NCBI GenBank assembly: GCA_005882955.1
Contig: VBBB01000081.1
Coordinates: 2,581-14,136 of the forward strand
DNA: 11,556 bases
DNA from: Candidatus Bathyarchaeota archaeon
Lineage (GTDB): Archaea > Thermoproteota > Bathyarchaeia > 40CM-2-53-6
Direction: 5' to 3'
Made by a program: the position numbers and the translations under genes. Under the pieces are notes generated by a model. That model was not told the DNA's origin. It ran no database searches and saw nothing but the letters and a program-made list of their open reading frames with translations. Positions 1-6,244 of the stretch are shown one piece after another; the stretch's first letter is position 1, and each line of letters opens with the position of its first letter.

Positions 1-208
1 ATAATCTACCAACTGGAGACTTTGAGATTGGAGAGTTCTCGCCGCTGCTCGAATGCCTTGGCGAGAGGCCTTGTCTTTGATTCTGTCTTATCCAGTCTGG
101 TATGATGACGGCCCTGATAAGTTGTTGAACATTGATGCCCCTTGCTTCAGCCTCGGCTTTGACAGCTTCGAAGCAACTGTCTCCAAGGGAAAAGATGAAC
201 TTGGCCAA
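1..208 (-). CDS. Ribbon-helix-helix-like small protein, partial (runs off left edge)
   Basis: Reading the minus strand from a TTG at 208-206 gives 69 codons with no stop before the window edge. Residues 2-9 (AKFIFSLGD) look like a beta strand, 11-23 like a helix rich in Ala and Glu, and after a Gly turn residues 25-42 (NVQQLIRAVIIPDWIRQN) like a second helix. This strand-helix-helix order, with the RGI..QQLIR core, resembles MetJ/Arc/CopG DNA-binding proteins, so a small transcription regulator is inferred. The tail from residue 43 is Ser/Pro/Gln-rich and looks disordered. An AGGAG lies 11 nt upstream of the TTG (220-224). The start is uncertain: the same frame is open upstream back to ATG 388 except for one TAG at 214-212, so this could be the 3' part of a longer broken or recoded gene. 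The C terminus is missing. I do not recognise a named family. Confidence 0.55.
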   Translation of the reverse strand, partial: MAKFIFSLGDSCFEAVKAEAEARGINVQQLIRAVIIPDWIRQNQRQGLSPRHSSSGENSPISKSPVGRL

Positions 209-211
209 TGT

Positions 212-388
212 CTATTCCGCTCCTGGAATCTCTTCGGGCCCTTTGGGCCTCGAAATCGACCCTGGGAAAGTCAAGCGTCCTTTTGTTCTTTCCGAATTAT
301 TCTCTTTGATATGGTCAACTAGGACCACGGCCTTGAAGGCGTTCCTGATTCTTCGGAGAGTTTCAACCAAGTTGTCTAATCGTTGCAT
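212..388 (-). CDS. Small 58-residue protein of unknown function, or 5' part of an interrupted gene
   Basis: An ATG at 388-386 opens 58 codons ending in TAG (214-212). An in-frame TAG two codons upstream of the ATG fixes the 5' limit. The first 28 residues are likely helical (MQRLDNLVETLRRIRNAF..., then a hydrophobic AVVLVDHI). The rest is polar and Gly/Pro-rich (GRLTFPG, RPKGPEEIPGAE), like a linker. The TAG is followed in the same frame, after one codon, by the TTG proposed as the start of the ribbon-helix-helix-like gene, so the two may be separate overlapping-signal genes or one gene with an in-frame stop. No family is recognised. Plus-strand ORFs over the same stretch look like shadows because they show no protein-like segments. 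Confidence 0.45.
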   Translation of the reverse strand: MQRLDNLVETLRRIRNAFKAVVLVDHIKENNSERTKGRLTFPGSISRPKGPEEIPGAE

Positions 389-544
389 GATCTAGGGCTC
401 CGAGTTAGGATGAGTCTTCTCTGTCAACCAGAGGAAGACCTTCCAGCGCAATTTTTTCCGTTGTCATCTTTCTTCGGCACTTATTCGGATGCGGTAGATA
501 ATCGTCCTGAGAAAGGGGGAGTTCGAGGTGCCTAGGGATATCGT
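389..544. other. Intergenic gap, about 156 bp, no gene seen
   Basis: The gap lies between two minus-strand genes. On the minus strand the first stretch downstream of the 168-residue gene contains a pyrimidine-rich run (CTCCCCCTTTCTC, around 509-521) that could help end transcription. On the plus strand there is a short dyad GGAAG-AC-CTTCC (433-444) followed by TTTTTT (453-458). No convincing TATA box for the ORF starting at 388 was found. Confidence 0.4.
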
Positions 545-1051
545 CTAACCCCAAGTTACGGTGAAGCTAACGACTCCGGTTACCGGAGCGGTTGTTCCAG
601 TGGCGCAATAGTTGTAGTCGCCTGTTGGAATGCTCACAGCAGTGCTTTGCGCAAGAGCTATTCCTGCTGAAGCTGTACAAGTTGCACCAGGAGCAATGAG
701 ACTAAGGGTTGTAGGCATGCCACCTGCGCCGATTGCTGGTGCCTCTGTTGGAATCTTGGTGATAGGACCGTTTGTTACTGATATTGCGGCTGTTCCTGAT
801 GAACAACTATAGACCAAGGCAAAGGGTGACCCTGCTGTTACGGTGGCTGGCGTAACGGTCAACGCAGTCGTGGTGGATACACCACAGTTCGCTACTAGGT
901 TTGCGGCGACTGCTCCCGTCGGCACAGATGGGAAGTACTGCGTGAAGGTTACGAAAGCAACGACGCCCCCGACTGCGGCAACGGCGATTAACCCCAATAT
1001 GATTGTTCGTGTTCGACTCAATCTCAACTTCGATTTTGGTTTCTCTTCCAA
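545..1051 (-). CDS. Membrane-anchored secreted protein, 168 aa, four cysteines, function unknown
   Basis: The N terminus is basic (KPKSKLRLSRTR, residues 4-15) and is followed by one hydrophobic segment at about 17-37, fitting a signal anchor with the rest outside the cell. The outer part is rich in Thr, Ser, Ala, Val and Gly and has four cysteines (56, 83, 125, 149), likely two disulfides. It ends in a beta-type VVSFTVTWG, so an Ig-like or other beta-sandwich fold is plausible but not recognised. The start is TTG: an in-frame TGA lies two codons upstream and a strong GGAGG (1059-1063 on the complementary strand) sits 7 nt before it, so the mRNA is leadered. A weak TATA-like GAATATC (about 1102-1108) would fit. 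It follows the large surface-protein gene on the same strand after 168 bp, so co-expression at the cell envelope is possible. Other frames here give ORFs without sensible protein features. Confidence 0.75.
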   Translation of the reverse strand: MEEKPKSKLRLSRTRTIILGLIAVAAVGGVVAFVTFTQYFPSVPTGAVAANLVANCGVSTTTALTVTPATVTAGSPFALVYSCSSGTAAISVTNGPITKIPTEAPAIGAGGMPTTLSLIAPGATCTASAGIALAQSTAVSIPTGDYNYCATGTTAPVTGVVSFTVTWG

Positions 1052-1219
1052 TTCTCACCCTCCTCTCCCACAAACACATTGGGTGAGTTTCACTTCAACC
1101 GATATTCTCATTGAAGACGACGAGAGTTGAAGTCCGCCAAGGAGCATTAGATTGAGTCCACCGTAAGATGAGGAGGAAGCTTCCTAATTTTCCATCGCGA
1201 TTTTTCATGAAGTAAAGTG
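1052..1219. other. Intergenic gap, 168 bp, with 12-bp perfect palindrome at 1174-1185
   Basis: The gap separates two minus-strand genes for secreted proteins. It holds the Shine-Dalgarno sequence of the downstream gene (1059-1063), a weak TATA candidate near 1105, and the perfect palindrome AGGAAGCTTCCT at 1174-1185, about 35 bp past the stop of the large surface-protein gene. The palindrome has no loop, so a protein-binding site is at least as likely as an RNA hairpin. No ORF or RNA gene is seen. Confidence 0.4.
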
Positions 1220-3136
1220 TTATGGCACGCAGGCATTTGCTATTGGATTACCTACAACCAAGCCGCTAATAGAGCCACCACACGAGTCGCTGATGCTACC
1301 CGAATTGGTGATCACAGCGCTGTTAGTGATTGCGGCAGAGTTGGTTATGCTGCCGCTGTTGGTAATAGGGCCACTGTTGGTGATGGGGCCACTGTTCGTA
1401 ATAGTACCAGAGCTGGTCAAGATACCAGAATTGGTGATAAGACCGGTTCCGGTGTTAACGATGATACCTGTAGCACTCTGAGTAATAGGGCCGCTGCTTA
1501 CAAGGGCGCCAGAGTTGGTAATGCTACCGCTGTTGATGATGTTGAGACTGTTGGTAACAGTGCCCCCTAGCTCATTGGTCAGAATGCCAGAGGTTGGTAA
1601 GGTGATGGTACCAGAGGTAGTGATTATACCTGCGTTCTTGTTGATTATAGTGCCGCTGTCTGTAATGACACCGGTCGGACCGTTGGTAAGTGTGCCGCTA
1701 TTTGCAATGGTACCAGCGTTGGTTACAGGTCCGCTGTTGGTGATTGTACCCAAGTTTGTTATTGTACCAGTAAGTGTGTTTGTGATAAGGCCGCTGCTAG
1801 TAATTGTACCCGTAAGGCCGTTTGTAACAGGGCCGTTATTGGTTATAGTACCAGATGATGTGATCGTACCAGTGTTGTCAAATGTATTTGTTGTTGTCAG
1901 AATGCCAGTTGGACCAATTGTAATGGTGCCAGAGTTGGCTGCAGGTCCGCTGTTGGTGATGGTGCCCAAGTCAGTGATAAGACCCGTATTACTAAGAGTA
2001 ACATTAGAGGCGATAACTAGCGTATTGCCAGAGATAATTGTCAGAGTAGAGACGGTGCATGTTGAGCTAGCATCAGTCCAAGTTCCGCCTAATGCATGAC
2101 ATGATGTTTGACCGGATAATGTAATAACTACGCCAGATAGTGGAGGGGGTATGATGGCAACTACGCTGACAATTCTAGTTACTTGAGCTGCCTGATTTCC
2201 TGCAGGGTCGACTGCATTGTAGGTTACTATGTATGAGCCTACCACACTTGTGTTAACTGCACTTGAATTTATTATTGCGACTAATCCGACATTGTCTGGA
2301 TCAGCTACAGTAGCACCCAGCTCGTTATAGACACCTCCGACTTGTATGACTTGAGGATTAGCACCTAGCAGAGTAATTACTGGTGGTGTAGTGTCGACCG
2401 GTGGTGTGATACCTTTTGGAGCTGTAATTGCATCAAAAGGTCCTGTAGTAACTGCTCCATTTGACAAGATTCTTCCATCCAAACTTACCTTTGTACCTAC
2501 TGTAATAGCTGCATTACTCAGGACATTTCCTGCGAAAACACTGTTTGCTCCAAGTGTTGTTGCACCTACTGGTACCCAAGATACATTGTCGGCTTTTGCA
2601 TTTCCGGCGAGTTTTACAATTGAGCCGGCTACGGTATTGAGTGCACCGCCCAATCGGAAGATGTAAACTCCATCACCGCTAAGAGTCGTTACTGTGTTTA
2701 TAGAAACAGCACCTGCAATACAATAGACTCCAGGTGTTAGTGGTTGGGGAAGACTGTCGAGGACAGTTGCCGCAGTAAGTGTTGTTGTACAAGCTCCAGA
2801 TTGTGCTGGATCGTTTAAGAAGGCGATGAGCTTGGCTTGAATTGCTTCTGCTGAAATATAAGTAGGACTAGTAGACGTGAAAGTTGTACCAGTAACTGTC
2901 GGAGAATTTGCAGGTGGTACAGCGTATCCAAGATCTCCATTAAGAACGGTTCCTGCACCGGTGTTGGTGTAGGTATTAGCGAGAATAGCAAAATTGTTGA
3001 CTCCCGTAAGGTTTGAGGCTCCCGCTGAAGTGAATGCTTGGGCGAAAAGTGCGTATGCAACTGAGCCCACTATGGTAGATGAAATCAGCAATAGAACGAG
3101 CGGTGTCTTGAGAGACCGTTGACTTAGAGCCCTCAT
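1220..3136 (-). CDS. Secreted surface protein: ice-binding-like (DUF3494) domain, DUF5011-like Ig domain, TNSG repeats
   Basis: The 638 residues start with a basic stretch and a hydrophobic segment (about 11-34) that acts as signal peptide or anchor. Residues about 47-232 match the ice-binding-like/DUF3494 beta-solenoid pattern: FAILA.TYTNTG, VLNGDLGY, LTPGVYCI, GDGVYIFRLGG, NVSWVPVGATTLG, then SLDGRILSNGAVT. Residues about 250-325 (PPVITLLG, Y.ELGATVAD, VGSYIVTYNAVDPAGN) fit a DUF5011/HYR Ig-like domain. A segment with Cys346 and Cys360 leads into residues about 364-618, built of short (I/V)TNSG(P/S/T)-type repeats that should form a beta-helix stalk. The end has Cys619 and Cys636 and no C-terminal anchor. 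Many DUF3494 proteins do not bind ice and may be adhesins, so antifreeze activity is not claimed. The ATG start is 24 nt from a TATA-like element, suggesting a leaderless mRNA. The divergent neighbour is a likely regulator. Confidence 0.85.
   Translation of the reverse strand: MRALSQRSLKTPLVLLLISSTIVGSVAYALFAQAFTSAGASNLTGVNNFAILANTYTNTGAGTVLNGDLGYAVPPANSPTVTGTTFTSTSPTYISAEAIQAKLIAFLNDPAQSGACTTTLTAATVLDSLPQPLTPGVYCIAGAVSINTVTTLSGDGVYIFRLGGALNTVAGSIVKLAGNAKADNVSWVPVGATTLGANSVFAGNVLSNAAITVGTKVSLDGRILSNGAVTTGPFDAITAPKGITPPVDTTPPVITLLGANPQVIQVGGVYNELGATVADPDNVGLVAIINSSAVNTSVVGSYIVTYNAVDPAGNQAAQVTRIVSVVAIIPPPLSGVVITLSGQTSCHALGGTWTDASSTCTVSTLTIISGNTLVIASNVTLSNTGLITDLGTITNSGPAANSGTITIGPTGILTTTNTFDNTGTITSSGTITNNGPVTNGLTGTITSSGLITNTLTGTITNLGTITNSGPVTNAGTIANSGTLTNGPTGVITDSGTIINKNAGIITTSGTITLPTSGILTNELGGTVTNSLNIINSGSITNSGALVSSGPITQSATGIIVNTGTGLITNSGILTSSGTITNSGPITNSGPITNSGSITNSAAITNSAVITNSGSISDSCGGSISGLVVGNPIANACVP
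1283..2047 (-). repeat. Degenerate in-gene repeats coding (I/V)TNSG-type units
   Basis: This part of the surface-protein gene consists of imperfect units, mostly 18 bp (six codons) with some longer spacers, coding for GTITNSG, GPITNSG and similar strings. The best-conserved copies lie near the 3' end of the gene (about 1300-1420), where neighbouring units such as CTGTTGGTAATAGGGCCA and CTGTTGGTGATGGGGCCA differ by only a few bases. Units further 5' are more diverged. The pattern fits growth of a beta-solenoid stalk by repeat duplication at the C-terminal end. Confidence 0.8.
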
Positions 3137-3183
3137 GACTCGGAGTTTTCTTTTAGATTAAAATCAGTTACGCCCCTAGGGGA
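3137..3183. promoter_or_regulatory. Shared divergent promoter with CCCCTAGGGG palindrome
   Basis: Only 47 bp separate the starts of the surface-protein gene (minus) and the regulator gene (plus). A single AT-rich block (3146-3165) contains TTAGATTAAAA for the plus strand, centred about 26 nt before GTG 3184, and GATTTTAATC for the minus strand, centred about 24 nt before ATG 3136. At the usual archaeal TATA-to-start distance both transcripts would begin at or next to the start codon and be leaderless. A perfect 10-bp palindrome CCCCTAGGGG (3173-3182) touches the plus-strand start and is a candidate operator. The positions are seen; promoter use is inferred. Confidence 0.55.
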
Positions 3184-4152
3184 GTGTTTGCTAAAAGTGA
3201 AGAAGCCGTCGCGCAACAAAAAGGCAGGCCCATAGCCACGAGCAACTCAGCCCAGCTACCAAAACCTAAACGCAGTAGAATGGAAATTTACAACGATATT
3301 CTCAAAGGGATAGAGCAAGAATTGAGGAGTAGTGGTGAGGTAAAGCCTACGCGAGTACAACAACGGTGTAATCTCGCCTACGATAAATTTTCACGTTATC
3401 TCGGAGAAATGGCAGCCAAGGAACTGATTCTTCGAGAACCAATTTCAATTACTGCAAAGGGTTTGGATTTCCTGCAAGACCACAGACGAATCAGCAGATT
3501 TGTGCACGAAATTGGCATGAAGTACTTGGATTACAAGGAATCAAGGCTTTCTGAAGGAGAAGATTATGGACCAATAAAGTTCCTTGATAACCTACCGCCC
3601 AAGAGTCATTCGGTGCTTCTCTGTGACGATAAGAAATATGCGGAATTGGTAACGTCTTACTACATATCGAAGGGACTCGAAAGAGGAGAATCGTGTGTCT
3701 ATCTCACGTTCGAGGACCCAACAAAAATCGAGCGAAGATTATCTAAAAATGGAATAGATGTAGAATCCTCCAAGCAAAGAAACCTCCTACGTGTATACAC
3801 GATCAAACGTTCTGATATCAGTGAAGGCAACCCGTACGATAATCTCAAGAAGGTGATCCGAGGGTCTACCATCGGTCTGAGACCTCCATACCGCTTTTAT
3901 CGCAATTTTGTGCCAATCGAGAAGTCGGTTAAAGGCATGAAGCTAGAGTTGAGCTATGAACAGTTACTTCATGATAACTTCAAGAGCCTTGATCTTTCGC
4001 TTATGTGCAGACATGATCTCAGTGAGATAGAAAAATCAGAGCGTACGGATTTTGTTGAGACACTCTTGAAGAATCACCACCAGGTAATTTATGCCTCGGA
4101 ACCTGAAAAAGCAATTGCGTTTGACCCCTCGTTACTTGAGAGTGAGGAGTGA
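3184..4152 (+). CDS. Winged-helix transcription regulator with C-terminal MEDS (DcmR-like) sensor domain
   Basis: The 322-residue protein has a polar, basic N-terminal tail (to about 32), then an archaeal winged-helix domain at about 33-112: RMEIYNDIL opens helix 1, RVQQRCNLAYDKFSRYL is the recognition region, and LILREPISITAKGLDFL the wing. Residues about 140-310 resemble the MEDS domain of DcmR-type sensors (SVLLCDDKKYAELVTSYYISKGLERGESCVYLTFED at its start; VIYASEPEKA near its end). MEDS domains are thought to sense small molecules, but the ligand here is unknown. The start is GTG at 3184 next to the shared promoter. Its divergent layout with the surface-protein gene, across one TATA block and a palindrome, suggests that it controls that gene and itself. 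A triloop hairpin follows the stop directly. The fold assignment is fairly sure; the target is inference. Confidence 0.75.
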   Translation: MFAKSEEAVAQQKGRPIATSNSAQLPKPKRSRMEIYNDILKGIEQELRSSGEVKPTRVQQRCNLAYDKFSRYLGEMAAKELILREPISITAKGLDFLQDHRRISRFVHEIGMKYLDYKESRLSEGEDYGPIKFLDNLPPKSHSVLLCDDKKYAELVTSYYISKGLERGESCVYLTFEDPTKIERRLSKNGIDVESSKQRNLLRVYTIKRSDISEGNPYDNLKKVIRGSTIGLRPPYRFYRNFVPIEKSVKGMKLELSYEQLLHDNFKSLDLSLMCRHDLSEIEKSERTDFVETLLKNHHQVIYASEPEKAIAFDPSLLESEE

Positions 4153-4167
4153 CTATCTAAGAGATAG
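4153..4167 (+). terminator. Hairpin directly after the regulator stop codon
   Basis: CTATCT (4153-4158) and AGATAG (4162-4167) are perfect inverted arms around the loop AAG, starting at the base after the TGA stop. No T-run follows, so it could mark an mRNA 3' end or be a stability element rather than a terminator. Confidence 0.35.
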
Positions 4168-4327
4168 AAGACCCTAGTGACCGCGCGGGGTGAGGGATAA
4201 TTAAGCCGAGGAGTGGACTTTCGCCCTAACTACGCAATGATGGCTCCTGAGAATTGCGACGAGTTCCAGCCGTCAGCAATCCATTTCTTAGGACCGGCTT
4301 TTCAGTTAAGCCTTTTCTGGAAGAGAT
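4168..4327. other. Convergent intergenic region with a hairpin-plus-T-run candidate terminator
   Basis: No gene is seen between the regulator (plus) and thermosome (minus) ends. At 4296-4312 the arms GGCTT and AAGCC enclose a 7-nt loop and are followed by TTTT (4313-4316), a plausible plus-strand terminator that would stop read-through into the antisense of the chaperonin gene. On the minus strand, GGGC-GAAA-GTCC (4217-4228) would form a short stem with a GNRA tetraloop. It is too little to call an RNA gene. Confidence 0.35.
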
Positions 4328-5947
4328 CTAATCGGGCGGCGGACCCTGGCCCCTTGGCATCGGGGGAGGTTTCGCCGCCGCGATGACATCGTCGATCCGG
4401 AGAATCATCGAAGCAACCTCTACGGCCGATCCGATCGCATGCTCCTTCACTTTGACCGGTTCCAAGACTCCTTCTTTCATCATGTCAGTGATCTCCCCGG
4501 TGTAGACGTTGATACCACTCCAAAGTCCCTTCGCTTCGTGCGCAGCTCTGAGAGCCACGAGAATGTCAACTTGATCCAGGCCAGCGTTCTCTGAGAGGGT
4601 ACGAGGGATAGCCTCCATCGCGTCAGCAAATGCTTCTACAGCGAGCTGTTCTCTGCCACCAATCTTGGTCGCATAGTCACGTATTCTCTTTGCCAGCTCG
4701 GTCTCTACAGCTCCGCCTCCAGCGACTATCTTGTTCTTCTTGACCACATCGATGACAACCGATAGAGCATCCTTGAGCGACCTCTCGGCCTCGTCGACCA
4801 TGCGCTCCAGACCCGCACGGATCAGAATACTCACCGACTTTGGGTCCTTCGCGTCTTCAATGAATATCATTTTGTCGTCCCCAATCTTCCTTTCCTCGAC
4901 AAGCCCTGCGTTCCCCAGATCGCTAGCGCGCAGATCCTCTAGGTTGGTGACAATTCTACCACCAGTCGCTCTCGACAACTTCTCGATGTCGGATTTCTTG
5001 ATCCTTCTTGCGGCAAGAATTCCCTGCTTCGCCATGAAAGACTGAGCTATCTCATCAATTCCCTTCTGGCACAATACCACGTTAGCTCCGGCCTCGGCGA
5101 CCTTGTCAACCATATCCTTCATCAACTTCGTCTCCTCATCCAGGAACGACTGCATCTGCTGTGGGTTGCTGATCTTGATTTCGGCACTAAATTCTGTCTT
5201 CTCGATCTCCATCGCAGTATCCAAGAGCGCTATCCTGGCTTTTTGCATACGCTTTGGCATTCCAGGATGAACGACTTCTTTGTCAATAATCACACCATTG
5301 ACAAGTTCCGTGTCCATCAGGCTCTTCCCCTCCTTCTTAACGAGCTGAATATTATCGATATCGGCGACGAATGAGTCTCCCCTCTTCTCAATAATCTGGT
5401 TGACAGCTTGGACAGCAATCTTCGCAAAATGCTCGGTAGCGCCTCCAAGGCTCTTTCCGCGCATCGCTGTAATTGCGACCTTTCTCAGAGTCTCAGTGTC
5501 CTTGAGATCCACAGGTTTCGAGATCTCATTCAGAATCTCTCTCGCTCTTTCTCCAGCTTTCTTGTAGCCCGCATTGATCACTGTCGGATGGACTCCTTGG
5601 TCCAGCAAGAACTCTGCTCTCTTCAGAAGTTCACCGGCGAGAACTACGGATGTAGTAGTGCCATCTCCCACTTCATCGTCCTGAGTCTTGGCCACTTCTA
5701 CGAGCATTTTAGCCGCTGGATGTTGTACATCTAACTCGTCTAGTACTGTAGCTCCGTCGCTCGTTATCGTCACATCTCCTAGGCTGTCTACCATCATCTT
5801 GTCCATCCCACGTGGACCCAGGGTGGTCTTCACAACTTCGGAGACAATACGTGCCGCGCTGATGTTGCCTCTCTGGGCATCCTTTCCCCTATTGCGCGAT
5901 GACCCCTCTTTCAGAATAATGACTTGTTGATTTGCAAGATAAGACAA
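4328..5947 (-). CDS. thsA: Thermosome subunit (group II chaperonin)
   Basis: This is a subunit of the archaeal double-ring, ATP-driven chaperonin that folds proteins in the cytoplasm. The family signatures are clear: ILKEGSSR.RGKDAQ near the N terminus, TTLGPRGMDKMMVDSLGD (41-58), the ATP-binding/catalytic GDGTTTS (94-100), AGGGAVE (409-415) and a C-terminal IRIDD-type region (RIDDVIAAAK). At 539 residues it is close to the usual length of about 545. The short tail is Pro-rich (PPPMPRGQGPPPD), not the Gly-Met repeat seen in some thermosomes. The start is TTG at 5947-5945, placed where the family begins. The histone gene lies 75 bp upstream on the same strand, and a TATA box with dyads lies between them. 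Whether the genome has further subunits cannot be seen here, so the alpha/beta designation in the symbol is tentative. Confidence 0.95.
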   Translation of the reverse strand: MSYLANQQVIILKEGSSRNRGKDAQRGNISAARIVSEVVKTTLGPRGMDKMMVDSLGDVTITSDGATVLDELDVQHPAAKMLVEVAKTQDDEVGDGTTTSVVLAGELLKRAEFLLDQGVHPTVINAGYKKAGERAREILNEISKPVDLKDTETLRKVAITAMRGKSLGGATEHFAKIAVQAVNQIIEKRGDSFVADIDNIQLVKKEGKSLMDTELVNGVIIDKEVVHPGMPKRMQKARIALLDTAMEIEKTEFSAEIKISNPQQMQSFLDEETKLMKDMVDKVAEAGANVVLCQKGIDEIAQSFMAKQGILAARRIKKSDIEKLSRATGGRIVTNLEDLRASDLGNAGLVEERKIGDDKMIFIEDAKDPKSVSILIRAGLERMVDEAERSLKDALSVVIDVVKKNKIVAGGGAVETELAKRIRDYATKIGGREQLAVEAFADAMEAIPRTLSENAGLDQVDILVALRAAHEAKGLWSGINVYTGEITDMMKEGVLEPVKVKEHAIGSAVEVASMILRIDDVIAAAKPPPMPRGQGPPPD

Positions 5948-6000
5948 ATCTGTTTCCGCTCAGTGGCGAAGCGGAAATATTTCGATAAAAACCTTATCTC
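5948..6000 (-). promoter_or_regulatory. Thermosome promoter with dyad symmetry near the start site
   Basis: On the minus strand a TTTTTAT block (5985-5991) centred about 41 nt before the TTG could be the TATA box, giving a transcript start near 5962; the T-run may also end histone transcription. Two symmetric elements lie between it and the start codon: TTTCCGCT (5953-5960) with AGCGGAAA (5970-5977), spaced by 9 nt, and the perfect palindrome GAAATATTTC (5974-5983). They overlap the expected initiation region, where a repressor of a heat-shock gene could act. GAAATATTTC might itself be the TATA element, in which case the mRNA is nearly leaderless. Confidence 0.5.
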
Positions 6001-6022
6001 AGATGATGGAGGGGGTTTCGGC

Positions 6023-6244
6023 TTATTCTTTCCAGATTCGCTTCACTGCGAGCCGGATATCTTCTGCTCTCACCGTTTTCCGCCCCGCATGGGTCGCAAG
6101 CTCCAGGGCCTCCTTTCCGACTCTCACAGCAACCTCTTCTACTACCTTCCGCAGTTCTTCCGCCGCATCATCGCCTATTCTACCCGCACCGCCCTTTTTT
6201 ATGAGCCGATGCACTGCGGCGGTTGAAATTTCGGTTTCCGCCAA
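6023..6244 (-). CDS. Archaeal histone
   Basis: This 73-residue protein has the single histone-fold of archaeal HMf-type proteins, which dimerise and wrap DNA in nucleosome-like filaments. Helix 1 (about STAAVHRLIKKGG) is followed by the loop AGRIGDDAA, a long helix 2 (about 27-51) and the signature THAGRKTVRAEDIRLAVKR (51-69). His52 and Asp62 correspond to the pair that joins dimers in HMfB. The start must be TTG at 6244-6242, because the codon just upstream is TAG; the product is a few residues longer at the N terminus than the classic 66-69 residues. There is no C-terminal tail. The gene lies upstream of the thermosome and diverges from rpS17e. A TATA-like TTAAATAG (6276-6283) fits a leader of about 10 nt. 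Confidence 0.93.
   Translation of the reverse strand: MAETEISTAAVHRLIKKGGAGRIGDDAAEELRKVVEEVAVRVGKEALELATHAGRKTVRAEDIRLAVKRIWKE

Noticed and set aside
53..395. Two overlapping plus-strand ORFs of 87-89 codons
   Set aside because: They lie antisense to minus-strand frames with a clear strand-helix-helix pattern and plausible starts, and their own products show no domain-like features.
1283..2047. CRISPR-like array
   Set aside because: The units are imperfect, lack unique spacers and stay in frame within a secreted-protein gene.
1515..2099. Plus-strand ORF of 194 codons with a hydrophobic, Val/Pro-rich product
   Set aside because: It is the antisense of the TNSG repeat region; its periodic hydrophobicity reflects the complementary codons.
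4180..4300. Structured RNA such as RNase P RNA or a C/D-box RNA
   Set aside because: A GCGAAAGTCC stretch on minus and ATGATGG...CTGA on plus look suggestive, but the region is too short for RNase P RNA and the box spacing does not fit a C/D RNA.
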